DNA of 6,719 nucleotides from JBGOUJ01 sp041477005 (GCA_041477005.1 JBGOUJ010000437.1:1-6719), one strand, 5' to 3'. Shown: positions 1-5,812, counted from the first letter of the stretch. Translations and numbers: made by a program. The notes: generated by a model from the sequence alone, not told the origin.

Positions 1-142
1 CCACACCGATGTCGTAGCGGCTTCCGTGCGCGGCGCGTCCGGTCAGCTCGACTTCCACCCAGACGAATCCGCGATGCGCCGGACAAATTGCGAGTCTCGT
101 CGGCTCGGTGAGAATCGCCGCCTTCGAGTCGCGCGCCCGCAT
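1..142 (-). pseudogene. M20-family metallopeptidase, internal fragment cut by the left window edge
   Basis: Read on the minus strand from about 140 down to 2, one frame gives a peptide containing AAILTEPTRLAICPAHRGF, then VWVEVELTGRAAHGSR and YDIGV. The TEPT..., AH(R/K)GF and GRAAHGSR segments are typical of M20 peptidases (acetylornithine deacetylase / succinyl-diaminopimelate desuccinylase / carboxypeptidase G2 type). They mark the end of the catalytic half and the entry into the dimerisation domain. The roughly 150 N-terminal residues that should carry the first metal ligands are absent: the frame meets a stop (cta on the plus strand, 164-166), and ankyrin-coding sequence takes over in another frame. 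The gene may continue intact beyond the left edge, but within this window it is 5'-truncated. An ATG at 140-142 is in frame, but a start there would yield a headless, presumably inactive enzyme. The family call is fairly firm. Whether the break is biological or an assembly join cannot be told here. Confidence 0.72.
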
Positions 143-776
143 CCAGAAGCATGGCCGCGAACGCTACCCGCTCCTCCGGCGTCACGTGTTCGCGCGACCC
201 CGCCACGCTGTGCAAGATGGTCAGGCCGAACCGCCCCTGGTCTTGCGGTCTTCCACGGATGTTCGCGTCGCAACGCTCCAGCAGCAGGCGGAAGCACGTG
301 AGATAGGCGCCGCGGTCCCAGTCCGCACTTCCCGACCCGTGCGTCCAGATCCGCAGCGGCTGCTCCAGAGCCATAAACCACCGTGGATCGTCGCGCGGCC
401 AGTCCACGCGTTCGAGCGCCATCCGCACGATCTCCGGATCGCCGCCGCACGCCGCTCCCCAGAGGAGCTGCTCGGCCAGCGTATCGCCCCCGACACCATC
501 CAAACGATGGTTCGCTTCGCCCGCAAGCATCTTCCTCGCCAGTTCCGTCTGGCGGTAGAGTCCCGCCGTAGTGGCGTTGGCCACGCCGCCGTAACGCTCC
601 AACAGCTTGACCATCGTCGAGTCACGCTGGCTGTACGCCTGAAACACCGGATCTCCGCTGGCGTACACCTGCGCATTCGGATCCGCGCCGCGACGGGGCA
701 ACATCTCCGCCATGGCGTACTTGCCGGATCCGGCGCTGTAGAATAACACCAGAAGCCATCCGGAGAAAACGCCGGA
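125..776 (-). pseudogene. Ankyrin-repeat protein, internal fragment lacking both ends
   Basis: A minus-strand frame is free of stops from 776 down to the window edge. From about 745 to 125 it encodes recognisable ankyrin-type helices: SAGSGKYAMAEMLPRRGADP, then STMVKLLERYGG, GGDPEIVRMALERVDW, YLTCFRLLLERCD, and FGLTILHSVAG followed by FAAMLLDAGARLE. The A-G-(S/D)-x-x-x-x-A-x-x-LL-x-x-GADPN pattern is the ankyrin hallmark, and repeats of this kind mediate protein-protein contacts. Both ends are lost. The frame begins just after a stop at 777-779, where the barrel-gene copy starts. At about 125-140 the ankyrin sequence gives way to the M20 peptide, which is in a different reading frame. No start codon with a ribosome binding site is seen. 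About 210 codons remain, so this is an internal piece of a larger protein and probably not functional. Confidence 0.68.
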
Positions 777-781
777 TCACC

Positions 782-1023
782 TCGTGTGTTCCGCACGCCG
801 GAGGGGGCGGCGCACGCGGCCTTCTTTGCCCGGGTGGCGCGGATGGCCGTGGCGGGATGCTATGAGCCGCTGCTCGAGCCGGTGCGGGGGCAGGGCGGGA
901 TCTACTACGTGGAGTTTTTCCGGGCGCGGCAAGAAACAGCAAGAAACAAACGCCGTGCGGCGCCTTCTTGAAGGGCGGCAGCAGCGCCACCGAGACCTCA
1001 CCCTCAATCTTCTGATCGAGCGG
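782..1023 (+). repeat. Direct repeat, left copy (partner at 3787-4018)
   Basis: Left member of a pair of long, nearly identical direct repeats whose corresponding bases are 3005 bases apart before the 10-base insertion and 2995 after it. The left boundary is sharp near 774-782 (ggatcacctcgtg here, ggatcgcgtg in the right copy). The right boundary is at about 1023. The repeat lies entirely inside the coding sequence of the intact gene at 3569-4177, so it is a duplicated gene segment and not an insertion sequence end. Confidence 0.9.
930..949 (+). repeat. 10-base tandem duplication that breaks the reading frame of the gene copy
   Basis: The units caagaaacag (930-939) and caagaaacaa (940-949) stand side by side, where the intact gene has a single caagaaacaa at 3935-3944. 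The gain of ten bases shifts the frame by one, so this is the inactivating lesion of the left copy. It looks like a replication-slippage product. Confidence 0.85.
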
Positions 1024-1053
1024 CTCGCGGAGATTCGCCTGGCACGGAGCTGA

Positions 1054-1390
1054 TGTCCGTGGTCGCCTGCGGCACATCAGTATTGCCCGGCTTGGTGGCC
1101 GGGTCGGCAAGCGGGTCGCGCAAGCACCCGGCACATCCGCCCTCCGGGAGTCTCGGAAGCATCGTCTCCATGTTCTCATCGGGCTGCACGAGGTCTTGGA
1201 AAGGCGGTCCAGCACGGCCGGGCAGCGCTAAAGCTAAGTCGGCGATGGGTGAAGGAGTTGGTGGCGCCACGTCCTTAGCGAAGTGAGCTGTTTCCAGCCC
1301 GAATCTCCGTGAGGAGCCTCCGCGCCGTCTCGGGCTGCAATTAACGGCGATTTGCGCAATGAGGCACGAGCCGGTCGTCATCGCTCCTGA
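1054..1390. other. Stretch without a convincing gene; contains an 8-base inverted repeat
   Basis: I see no supportable gene here. Open frames on both strands (minus 1004-1381, plus 1053-1286) have unlikely composition (rich in P, S, G, R) and no family signature. A short plus-strand stretch near 1225-1270 reads RAALKLSRRWVKELVAPR, which resembles a helix-turn-helix of transposases, but it ends in a stop after a few more codons and has no flanking support. The clear structure is cagcccga (1295-1302) facing tcgggctg (1330-1337). Between them ctcc-gtga-ggag (1305-1316) could form a small hairpin with a GNRA loop. There is no T-run after it, so it does not look like a canonical intrinsic terminator. 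Confidence 0.5.
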
Positions 1391-1759
1391 ATCTTTGGTC
1401 AGCTTCGACTGCTAAATGCGCGAAAGAAATACATAATCGTTCATTTCGAAGAACAACACGAAACCGAGTTGGGTTTGGGCGACGTACTTCAGCTTCTCGT
1501 AGCAGGATCGGACCTCAGCTTCTGGCATCTTCAGCAGGTCTGGGAGTACGTCGTTCAAATTTGCACCAAGGTCAGGCCGAATAATCGGACTTCTAGCTCC
1601 GGATATGAGCGGTTTGCTCGTTGGGGCTCACGAGCCTTCGATGCTACACTGCTGGATGATGGGAATTGGGAGGGCCTCCTGATCGGAGGCCCTCTATGGG
1701 AGGGGCTTTGTGCCAAGCATATTGGGTCGAAACCCTCAGAGTGGGACGTGCCCCTTTAG
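1391..1759 (+). CDS. Small ORF of unknown function upstream of the HEPN-like gene; possibly degenerate at its 5' end
   Basis: The plus frame is open from 1391 (after a tga at 1388-1390) to the tag at 1757-1759. From about 1421 it reads protein-like: KKYIIVHFEEQHETELGLGD, LQLLVAGSDLSFWHLQQVWE, and near the end GNWEGLLIGGPLWEGLCAKH. Five tryptophans and amphipathic stretches argue for genuine coding. The start is a problem. The only common start codon in frame is TTG at 1469, which would give 96 residues and discard the plausible KKYIIVHFEE segment. An ATG at 1416 would lead into that segment only if two bases of its cgcg run were removed, so a small frameshift near the start is possible. The ORF lies 37 bases before the next gene on the same strand, in the same AT-richer block. 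It could be a partner protein, a decayed gene, or the lost N-terminal part of its neighbour. I do not recognise the family. Confidence 0.4.
   Translation: MFGQLRLLNARKKYIIVHFEEQHETELGLGDVLQLLVAGSDLSFWHLQQVWEYVVQICTKVRPNNRTSSSGYERFARWGSRAFDATLLDDGNWEGLLIGGPLWEGLCAKHIGSKPSEWDVPL
1670..1694. repeat. Perfect 10-base inverted repeat with a 5-base loop
   Basis: gagggcctcc (1670-1679) and ggaggccctc (1685-1694) are exact reverse complements around tgatc. Downstream, aggggc (1701-1706) pairs with gcccct (1750-1755), enclosing gggt-cgaa-accc (1724-1735). Upstream, gctcgt (1616-1621) pairs with acgagc (1630-1635). The main stem is strong enough for a terminator, but no T-run follows it. It lies inside the small ORF, where it would encode EGLLIGGPL. 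It may be a fortuitous coding palindrome, or a sign that this stretch is transcribed as a structured RNA. Confidence 0.6.
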
Positions 1760-1796
1760 ATCTCGGACTTATGTCCTGTTTAAACGATAGCACTGA

Positions 1797-3362
1797 ATGC
1801 TAAGGGTTGTCAATGCTGTAGACGCAATCACGGCCGCCCGCCTTGTGGAGCTCCTGAATCCCAGCACCTCATGGAACAGATCACTCTGGAGTCTTAGCAC
1901 AGTTCTCACGTTGCGAGAAATTCTGGAAGAAGCCGAAGCCAATCGCGCTGGAATCCTCAGCGATGAATCTGTGAAAAGGCTTGGCCAAGCAACCCATCGT
2001 TTGATCGGCAAAGATCCAGGGGTCCCCGAAAGAGAGAAACAAGTGCTCAGCGACGCCCTGAGGAGCGCCCCCAGATACGATGGCCTCGCCTACCATACGA
2101 TCGCTCAGTTGGCCGAAGCCATCGGCGCCGATTATCTACTGCGGTGGGCTGCGGCGCTGAGTGCAAATCTTCCACCACAACCCGAGCGCTCGGCGCGCAG
2201 CATCGCGGCGCATCTTCTCGACGAGGGTTTTTCAGGAGAGTTCCTGCACGCCTGGTGGACCACATGGCTATACAAAAACCCAACGCAATTGAGCCTAGCC
2301 GAGATCTGCGAATTGTCTCATCGAGAACTCGCCACCCACCCGCTTGCGGACTTCGAAGTCCTTATTGCGTTCAAGAACGCCCCAAAATCAGCTTCGGGTT
2401 TTCCAAAGGGCTGGCTAAAAGCCAAGGAGCTATCTCGCTGGTTGAGGGAGAATCAGTTTGATGTTGGTCAGGTTCGGGCAAGCGGCGGACTGATTGTAAC
2501 GATCTGCGCTAGGGACTCCTGCGCTGCGGCCCACCTTGCAGCAGACCGTATCGATCACTTTGTTGCACGCTCGTCGGTGACAACGACCGAGCGTCTCCAA
2601 CCGTGGCCGGCCATATGGGTACGCGGCGAAAAAACTTCGTTCCCGTTCGGTCCGCGCCCACGAGGGGTTCGCGTCAAGGCTTTGTACCGTGAGGACCAGA
2701 TCTTCACCCAATCCGACAGTAACGTCGACGCGGCCATTGAGTTGTTGGCGCACCTAGAGAATAGCTCGCCGAGCGCTGCAATAGCGGGAGGTTGGGCAGC
2801 AATGGAGGCGCTTTTGGCAGAGCCCCATGATCGGGCGGGAGCCGCTGACAGCCTTGCTTGTCTCGTTGCGTGCTCGTTTCCGAGAGCCGAACTAACTACA
2901 CTGTCTTACATAGCGGAACCACTTAGCCCAGATCTCCAGGCCGACCTGCGGGCCTGTTGTGAGAATCGAGATCGAGCCCTGATCATCGCGCGCGCAATTG
3001 CGGCCGGCCACACGTTGAATCTCCGTCGGCATAGTGATCGAGCCGCGCACCGCCGAATGCTCAAGCTGCTTCAGTCGCTATCCAAGGGCCTTGCCGACGT
3101 ACAGACGCATGTTGCTGACACTTTCCAGCGCCTTTACCGACAGCGCAATCTGATTCTGCACGGGGGCAAGACGAACAGTGTTGCTTTGCGAGGGAGCTTG
3201 CGCACATCGGCAAAACTCGTCGGTGCGGGCATGGATCGGATCACTCACGCGTGGTATGTCAAGGGAGTTCGGCCTCTGGAGCTTGCAGCACGGGCAAGGG
3301 CAGCGATTCGGCTCGTTCCGGAGGGCGATCCGGCAGCGTGCGTTGACTTGCTCGGAATGTAA
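1797..3362 (+). CDS. Large uncharacterised protein with a C-terminal HEPN-like RNase signature
   Basis: A 521-residue, predominantly helical, soluble-looking protein with no signal peptide or membrane segment. I do not recognise a named family for the full length. In the C-terminal part, residues 329-340 (IAGGWAAMEALL) form the W-x-x-(L/M)-E-x-L-L helix common in HEPN domains. Residues 447-456 (YRQRNLILHG) then give R450-N451-x3-H455. This matches the Rx4-6H catalytic motif of HEPN ribonucleases, with the usual polar residue after the Arg. HEPN proteins act in RNA cleavage, toxin-antitoxin and phage-defence systems. The N-terminal part is helical; a segment near residues 140-160 (HLLDEGFSGEFLHAWWTTW) is distinctive and could be an interaction or sensor region. 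The ATG at 1797 is the first possible start, because an in-frame tga precedes it directly. No Shine-Dalgarno sequence is seen, so the start is uncertain. The gene is AT-richer than its flanks and has no conserved neighbour except perhaps the small ORF upstream, which suggests acquisition. Catalytic activity is inference. Confidence 0.72.
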   Translation: MLRVVNAVDAITAARLVELLNPSTSWNRSLWSLSTVLTLREILEEAEANRAGILSDESVKRLGQATHRLIGKDPGVPEREKQVLSDALRSAPRYDGLAYHTIAQLAEAIGADYLLRWAAALSANLPPQPERSARSIAAHLLDEGFSGEFLHAWWTTWLYKNPTQLSLAEICELSHRELATHPLADFEVLIAFKNAPKSASGFPKGWLKAKELSRWLRENQFDVGQVRASGGLIVTICARDSCAAAHLAADRIDHFVARSSVTTTERLQPWPAIWVRGEKTSFPFGPRPRGVRVKALYREDQIFTQSDSNVDAAIELLAHLENSSPSAAIAGGWAAMEALLAEPHDRAGAADSLACLVACSFPRAELTTLSYIAEPLSPDLQADLRACCENRDRALIIARAIAAGHTLNLRRHSDRAAHRRMLKLLQSLSKGLADVQTHVADTFQRLYRQRNLILHGGKTNSVALRGSLRTSAKLVGAGMDRITHAWYVKGVRPLELAARARAAIRLVPEGDPAACVDLLGM

Positions 3363-3486
3363 AGCAGTGTGCCGGGAACGTAAGAAAAGCACGAAGGCGG
3401 TTGTGCGTTTTCGCCCTGATGTGTTTCAACCTGTTCGTTTGGAGCAGTACATGGACGTATGGTCCTACTCGTAGTAGTAAGGCGCC

Positions 3487-3517
3487 GGCCCCCCGATCTG
3501 GGGAATTGGGGGAGGCC
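3487..3517. terminator. Possible terminator hairpin after the HEPN-like gene
   Basis: ggcccccc (3487-3494) can pair with gggggaggcc (3508-3517), with one bulged base and a loop of about 13 bases. It lies 125 bases after the HEPN-like stop and 52 bases before the next start. The stem is GC-rich but no T-run follows, so it could be a factor-assisted terminator or merely a GC-rich palindrome. The rest of the 3363-3568 gap shows nothing else I can name. Confidence 0.3.
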
Positions 3518-3568
3518 TGCCACAAACACTGCTTCCTCTGGTAGACTGGTCCGGCTTCAAGCGCCGCC

Positions 3569-4177
3569 ATGCTCGTCTACGTGGAATACTTCAGCCGCCG
3601 GCCGGAAATCGAGCTGGCCGACTTTCATCGTACGGTCGCCGCCGCCCAGGCCGAATGGGGATCCGGATATTCGGAGGACCAGTTGGTCTTGCATGCTGCG
3701 CGGACGTGGCGGCTGGGCCCGGAGCCGGAGTATTTCACTGTATGGTATTCGCCGAACTTTGGTCTTGAGCGCATCGATGAGTGGGATCGCGTGTTCCGCA
3801 CGCCGGAAGGGGCGGCGCACGCGTCCTTCTTTGCCCGGGTGGCGCGGATGGACGTGGCGGGATGCTATGAGCCGCTGCTCGAGCCGGTGCGGGGGCAGGG
3901 CGGGATCTACTACGTGGAGTTTTTCCGTGCGCGGCAAGAAACAAACGCCGTGCGGCGCCTCTTTGAAGGGCGGCGACAGCGCCACGGAGACCTCACCCTC
4001 AATCTTCTGATCGAGCGGATCGGGCGGCTCGCCCCGGAGCCCGGCGGGGTGGCGGTGTGGACCATTCCCGATTTTTCCAGTCTGGGGAGGATTGCGCGAG
4101 ACCTCGACGGCGCGGACCTGGCGGCCGAGCTGGTCACCGCCGGCGCATACGTGCCGGTCGGCACGGAGATTCTCTAG
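3569..4177 (+). CDS. Two-domain dimeric alpha/beta-barrel (ferredoxin-like) protein, function unknown
   Basis: A 202-residue cytoplasmic protein starting MLVYVEYFSRRPE. It is an internal duplication. The first half (about 1-108) runs YVEYFSRRPE, then helix, then RTWRLGPEPEYFTVWYSP, helix, and AGCYEPLLEPV. The second half (about 111-202) repeats the plan with IYYVEFFRARQE, IERIGRLAPEPGGVAVWTIP, helix, and TAGAYVPVGTEIL. This beta-alpha-beta-beta-alpha-beta repetition is the ferredoxin-like fold of dimeric alpha/beta-barrel proteins (NIPSNAP, EthD and Dabb relatives). Here both halves sit in one chain, so the protein can close a barrel without dimerising. No catalytic residues can be assigned. 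The ATG at 3569 is the first in frame and lacks a clear Shine-Dalgarno sequence. The gene ends 20 bases from the convergent oxidoreductase gene. Its central part is duplicated as a frameshifted fragment at 782-1053. GC content and codon bias match the right flank, unlike the gene before it. Confidence 0.75.
   Translation: MLVYVEYFSRRPEIELADFHRTVAAAQAEWGSGYSEDQLVLHAARTWRLGPEPEYFTVWYSPNFGLERIDEWDRVFRTPEGAAHASFFARVARMDVAGCYEPLLEPVRGQGGIYYVEFFRARQETNAVRRLFEGRRQRHGDLTLNLLIERIGRLAPEPGGVAVWTIPDFSSLGRIARDLDGADLAAELVTAGAYVPVGTEIL
3787..4018 (+). repeat. Direct repeat, right copy (partner at 782-1023)
   Basis: This is the internal segment of the intact barrel gene that is copied at 782-1023. About ten of its 232 bases differ from the left copy, and it lacks the 10-base insertion. 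Since it lies within an undisturbed reading frame that continues on both sides, this is the parental version and the left copy is the derived one. Confidence 0.9.
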
Positions 4178-4197
4178 GGGGCTTTTGACGGCCAGGA

Positions 4198-5508
4198 TCA
4201 GTTCCAGGGGAAGGGGCTTTGCGAGCTGGGATGCAGAGCACCTTCCGCGTAACGGGAAAAACGAAATGCCTCCAGCGCGCGGCGAGGGCCGTCAGTCAGC
4301 ATGTGGGCGACTTCCTTGCCGACCCCGAGGAGCTTGAAGCCGTGATTGGAATCGGCGATCAGCAGCACGTTGGGCTTGACGAAATCGATGACGGGATAGT
4401 TGTCGGGGGTGAAGCAGCCGATGCCGCCGTTGGGGCGGTGCTGGTCGCGGCCGCCGTTGGTTTTGAAACGGTCCATGGCCCAGCCCAGGCCGGCGCGGAA
4501 ATAGCGCTGGAACCCCTCGTCCACGGCGGGGCGGGCGCGGCCGTACGGCTCGATCTCGGCGTCCGGCCCGAGCGGAATGGGGACACCTCCGCCCTGCACG
4601 CCGGTTGAGTCTTTTTTCCAGTAAATGCCCCAGGCGCCGGGCTCGATGACTTCGCCGGTCTGCGCGTCGGCCAAGGGAATGCTGTGGTCGAGGTGGATGA
4701 CGGGGGCGATTTTGCCGCCGTCCCGCAGAAACGGCCTGTCGGTTTCGATGCTGCCTTCGCGCAACTGCCAGTAGTTCCACAAGGGGCGGGTGACGACGCG
4801 GCCGTCGGGCGCCTTGATCTCGACCTGCGATGGCAGCCCGAGCATTTTCCAGAAGTGGCCGGACCAGGGCCCGGCGCCGATGACGACCATCTCGGTTCGG
4901 ATGCGGCCCTGGTTCGTTTCGACGGCGGAAACGCCGGCGGGGCCGAGGTCGAATCCGGTGACCTCGACGCCGCTCAAAATGCTGACCCCGTGCTGCCGGG
5001 CCTTCCGCGCCAAACCCTCGACGGCCTTTCGCGGGACGGCATAACCGCCCAGCTTCTCGTGCAGGACGCCTTCAATACCCTCGCAATGAAAATCGCCGAG
5101 CAGGCCGCGCATGTGGCTCCGGCAGGCGGCTTCGCCGAGGTACAGATCGGAAGCGTAGCCGACCTCGGACTCTTTCTTGCGGATCGCGATCAGGTCGTTC
5201 ACCTGCTGTTTGGGAACGGCGGCAATGTAGCCGACCGGCTGATAGCCGAAAGCCTCGGGGTCGGATTCCCAGACTTCGACGCTCAGGCGGACCAGCTCGG
5301 ACATGGGCGGGGAAAAGTAGAAGTTGCGGACCACGCCGCAGGCGATGCCGGAAGCGCCGGCGCCCGCGTCACGCTTCTCGAGAACGATGATGTCTTTGCC
5401 GCTGCCGCCACGCCTGGCTTCGAGTTGCATGGCCAAATGCCAGGCCGTGCTCAGACCGTGTACTCCCCCGCCGATAACACAATAACGGATTGAGTCAGGG
5501 AGGTTCAT
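4198..5508 (-). CDS. FAD-dependent oxidoreductase, DAO / sarcosine-oxidase-like family
   Basis: A 436-residue enzyme read from ATG at 5508-5506 to TGA at 4200-4198. It opens with the FAD-binding Rossmann motif: YCVIGGGVHGLSTAWHLA has G13-x-G15-x-x-G18, and IIVLEK ends in E44, the expected ribose-binding acid. GASGIACGVVRNFYF follows, the usual DAO flavin-contact segment. A second nucleotide-contact segment is EMVVIGAGPWS. The C-terminal NGGIGCFTPDNYPVIDF and ADSNHGFKLLGVGKEVA are the conserved flavin-proximal motifs of glycine/D-amino-acid and sarcosine oxidases. It probably oxidises an amine or amino acid; the substrate cannot be read from sequence. The frame stays open upstream to 5709, but that extension (65 residues, low complexity, rich in P, H, R and S) lacks family features, so I start at the Met just before the Rossmann strand. 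The Shine-Dalgarno sequence is weak (gcgcgga directly before ATG), and a GTG three codons upstream is an alternative. No signal peptide is seen. It converges on the barrel gene. Confidence 0.85.
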   Translation of the reverse strand: MNLPDSIRYCVIGGGVHGLSTAWHLAMQLEARRGGSGKDIIVLEKRDAGAGASGIACGVVRNFYFSPPMSELVRLSVEVWESDPEAFGYQPVGYIAAVPKQQVNDLIAIRKKESEVGYASDLYLGEAACRSHMRGLLGDFHCEGIEGVLHEKLGGYAVPRKAVEGLARKARQHGVSILSGVEVTGFDLGPAGVSAVETNQGRIRTEMVVIGAGPWSGHFWKMLGLPSQVEIKAPDGRVVTRPLWNYWQLREGSIETDRPFLRDGGKIAPVIHLDHSIPLADAQTGEVIEPGAWGIYWKKDSTGVQGGGVPIPLGPDAEIEPYGRARPAVDEGFQRYFRAGLGWAMDRFKTNGGRDQHRPNGGIGCFTPDNYPVIDFVKPNVLLIADSNHGFKLLGVGKEVAHMLTDGPRRALEAFRFSRYAEGALHPSSQSPFPWN

Positions 5509-5631
5509 TCCGCGCACCAGTCGAGAACACCAACAACACGGCTCCTCATCGCGTAGGTCGCGCGGCACGGGCGGTGATGTTGTGTTTCCAGCCTCGGCGC
5601 TTGCAGTATTGATATGCCCATGCTCCTCGTG

Positions 5632-5662
5632 ATTATAGTAGAAGCGCGGGCTCGGATGTCTC
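5632..5662 (-). promoter_or_regulatory. Candidate sigma-70-type promoter for the FAD oxidoreductase gene
   Basis: On the minus strand, TATAAT (complement of 5632-5637) is a perfect -10 box. The best -35 candidate is gagaca (complement of 5657-5662), matching four of six consensus bases with a rather long 19-base spacer. Transcription would start near 5625 and leave a leader of about 115 bases before the ATG at 5508. Confidence 0.4.
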
Positions 5663-5714
5663 GGGAGCCAGCTCGGGTGCAAGTGTGAGGGAGCCGCGCC
5701 GACACGCACTAAAC

Positions 5715-5749
5715 AGGAAGACAGAAGTCAGGAGCCGGAAGTCAGAATA
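5715..5749 (+). repeat. Degenerate heptanucleotide tandem repeat
   Basis: The successive 7-base units aggaaga, cagaagt, caggagc, cggaagt and cagaata share a consensus near CAGAAGT. They lie in the divergent intergenic region upstream of both start sites. Heptamer repeats of this sort occur scattered between genes in some bacterial genomes. No function can be assigned. Confidence 0.55.
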
Positions 5750-5751
5750 AA

Positions 5752-5772
5752 CACCCGGCTAAACGACGGGTG
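5752..5772. repeat. Small inverted repeat upstream of the cytochrome promoter
   Basis: cacccg (5752-5757) and cgggtg (5767-5772) are exact reverse complements around a 9-base loop, gctaaacga. The left arm and loop overlap the motif ccggctaaa (5755-5763), which recurs at 5794-5802 just before the -10 box of the cytochrome gene. The pair could be binding sites for a regulator, but this is speculative. Confidence 0.35.
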
Positions 5773-5806
5773 GTGCGCACAGACAACCTAACTCCGGCTA
5801 AATCGG

Positions 5807-5812
5807 TATAAT
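5807..5812 (+). promoter_or_regulatory. Candidate -10 box of the cytochrome / PQQ dehydrogenase operon
   Basis: A perfect TATAAT lies 20 bases before the start codon. No good -35 hexamer is found 16-18 bases upstream (acaacc near 5783-5788 is the closest position), so an activator may be needed. Transcription from here would begin at about 5819 and leave a very short leader. Confidence 0.45.

Larger units (their letters stand above)
782..1053 (+). pseudogene. Truncated, frameshifted copy of the two-domain barrel gene found intact at 3569-4177
   Basis: Bases 782-1023 match 3787-4018 almost base for base. I count about ten substitutions, plus a 10-base insertion in this copy. The copy starts at the codons for VFRTPEGAAHA, in the middle of domain 1, and runs through YEPLLEPVRG and IYYVEFFRARQE. 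The inserted 10 bases (a near-tandem repeat of caagaaacag at 930-949) then throw translation into another frame. The remainder, NAVRRLLEGRQQRH to TLNLLIER, lies in that second frame and ends in a tga at 1051-1053. Homology stops after gatcgagcgg (1014-1023), apart from a few bases. No start codon with a ribosome binding site precedes it. It lacks the first 73 or so residues and the last 50 or so of the parent protein, so it is a dead gene fragment. Confidence 0.88.

Noticed and set aside
221..796. Minus-strand open frame beginning MRNTRGDPAFSPDGFW, resembling a TolB/WD40 blade
   Set aside because: The resemblance lasts about ten residues. The rest is Arg/Trp/Ser-rich shadow of the ankyrin frame.
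622..1215. Minus-strand open frame of 197 residues across the gene copy
   Set aside because: It runs antisense through the frameshifted barrel-gene fragment and out of frame with the ankyrin piece, its composition is rich in P, R and S, and it matches no known pattern.
1195..1275. Short peptide RAALKLSRRWVKELVAPR as a transposase helix-turn-helix remnant
   Set aside because: It is too short, it ends at a stop and has no adjacent transposase sequence or terminal inverted repeats. It may be chance.
1721..1740. ttgggtcgaaaccct as a tRNA T-arm and possible tRNA-derived attachment site
   Set aside because: The loop is one base short of the standard T-loop, and no acceptor, D or anticodon stems can be built around it.
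4178..4197. Terminator between the convergent barrel and oxidoreductase genes
   Set aside because: The gap is only 20 bases and contains no inverted repeat. The ccagg words nearby are direct, not inverted.
4684..5493. Long plus-strand open frame (269 residues) opposite the FAD oxidoreductase
   Set aside because: It is the antisense shadow of a gene with clear Rossmann and DAO motifs. It has no family features of its own, and its length is explained by the GC-rich third positions of the real gene.
5509..5709. N-terminal extension of the FAD oxidoreductase up to 5709
   Set aside because: The extra 65 or so residues are low-complexity and precede the FAD-binding strand by far more than is usual. 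A TATAAT box lies inside this stretch, so it is more likely promoter and leader.
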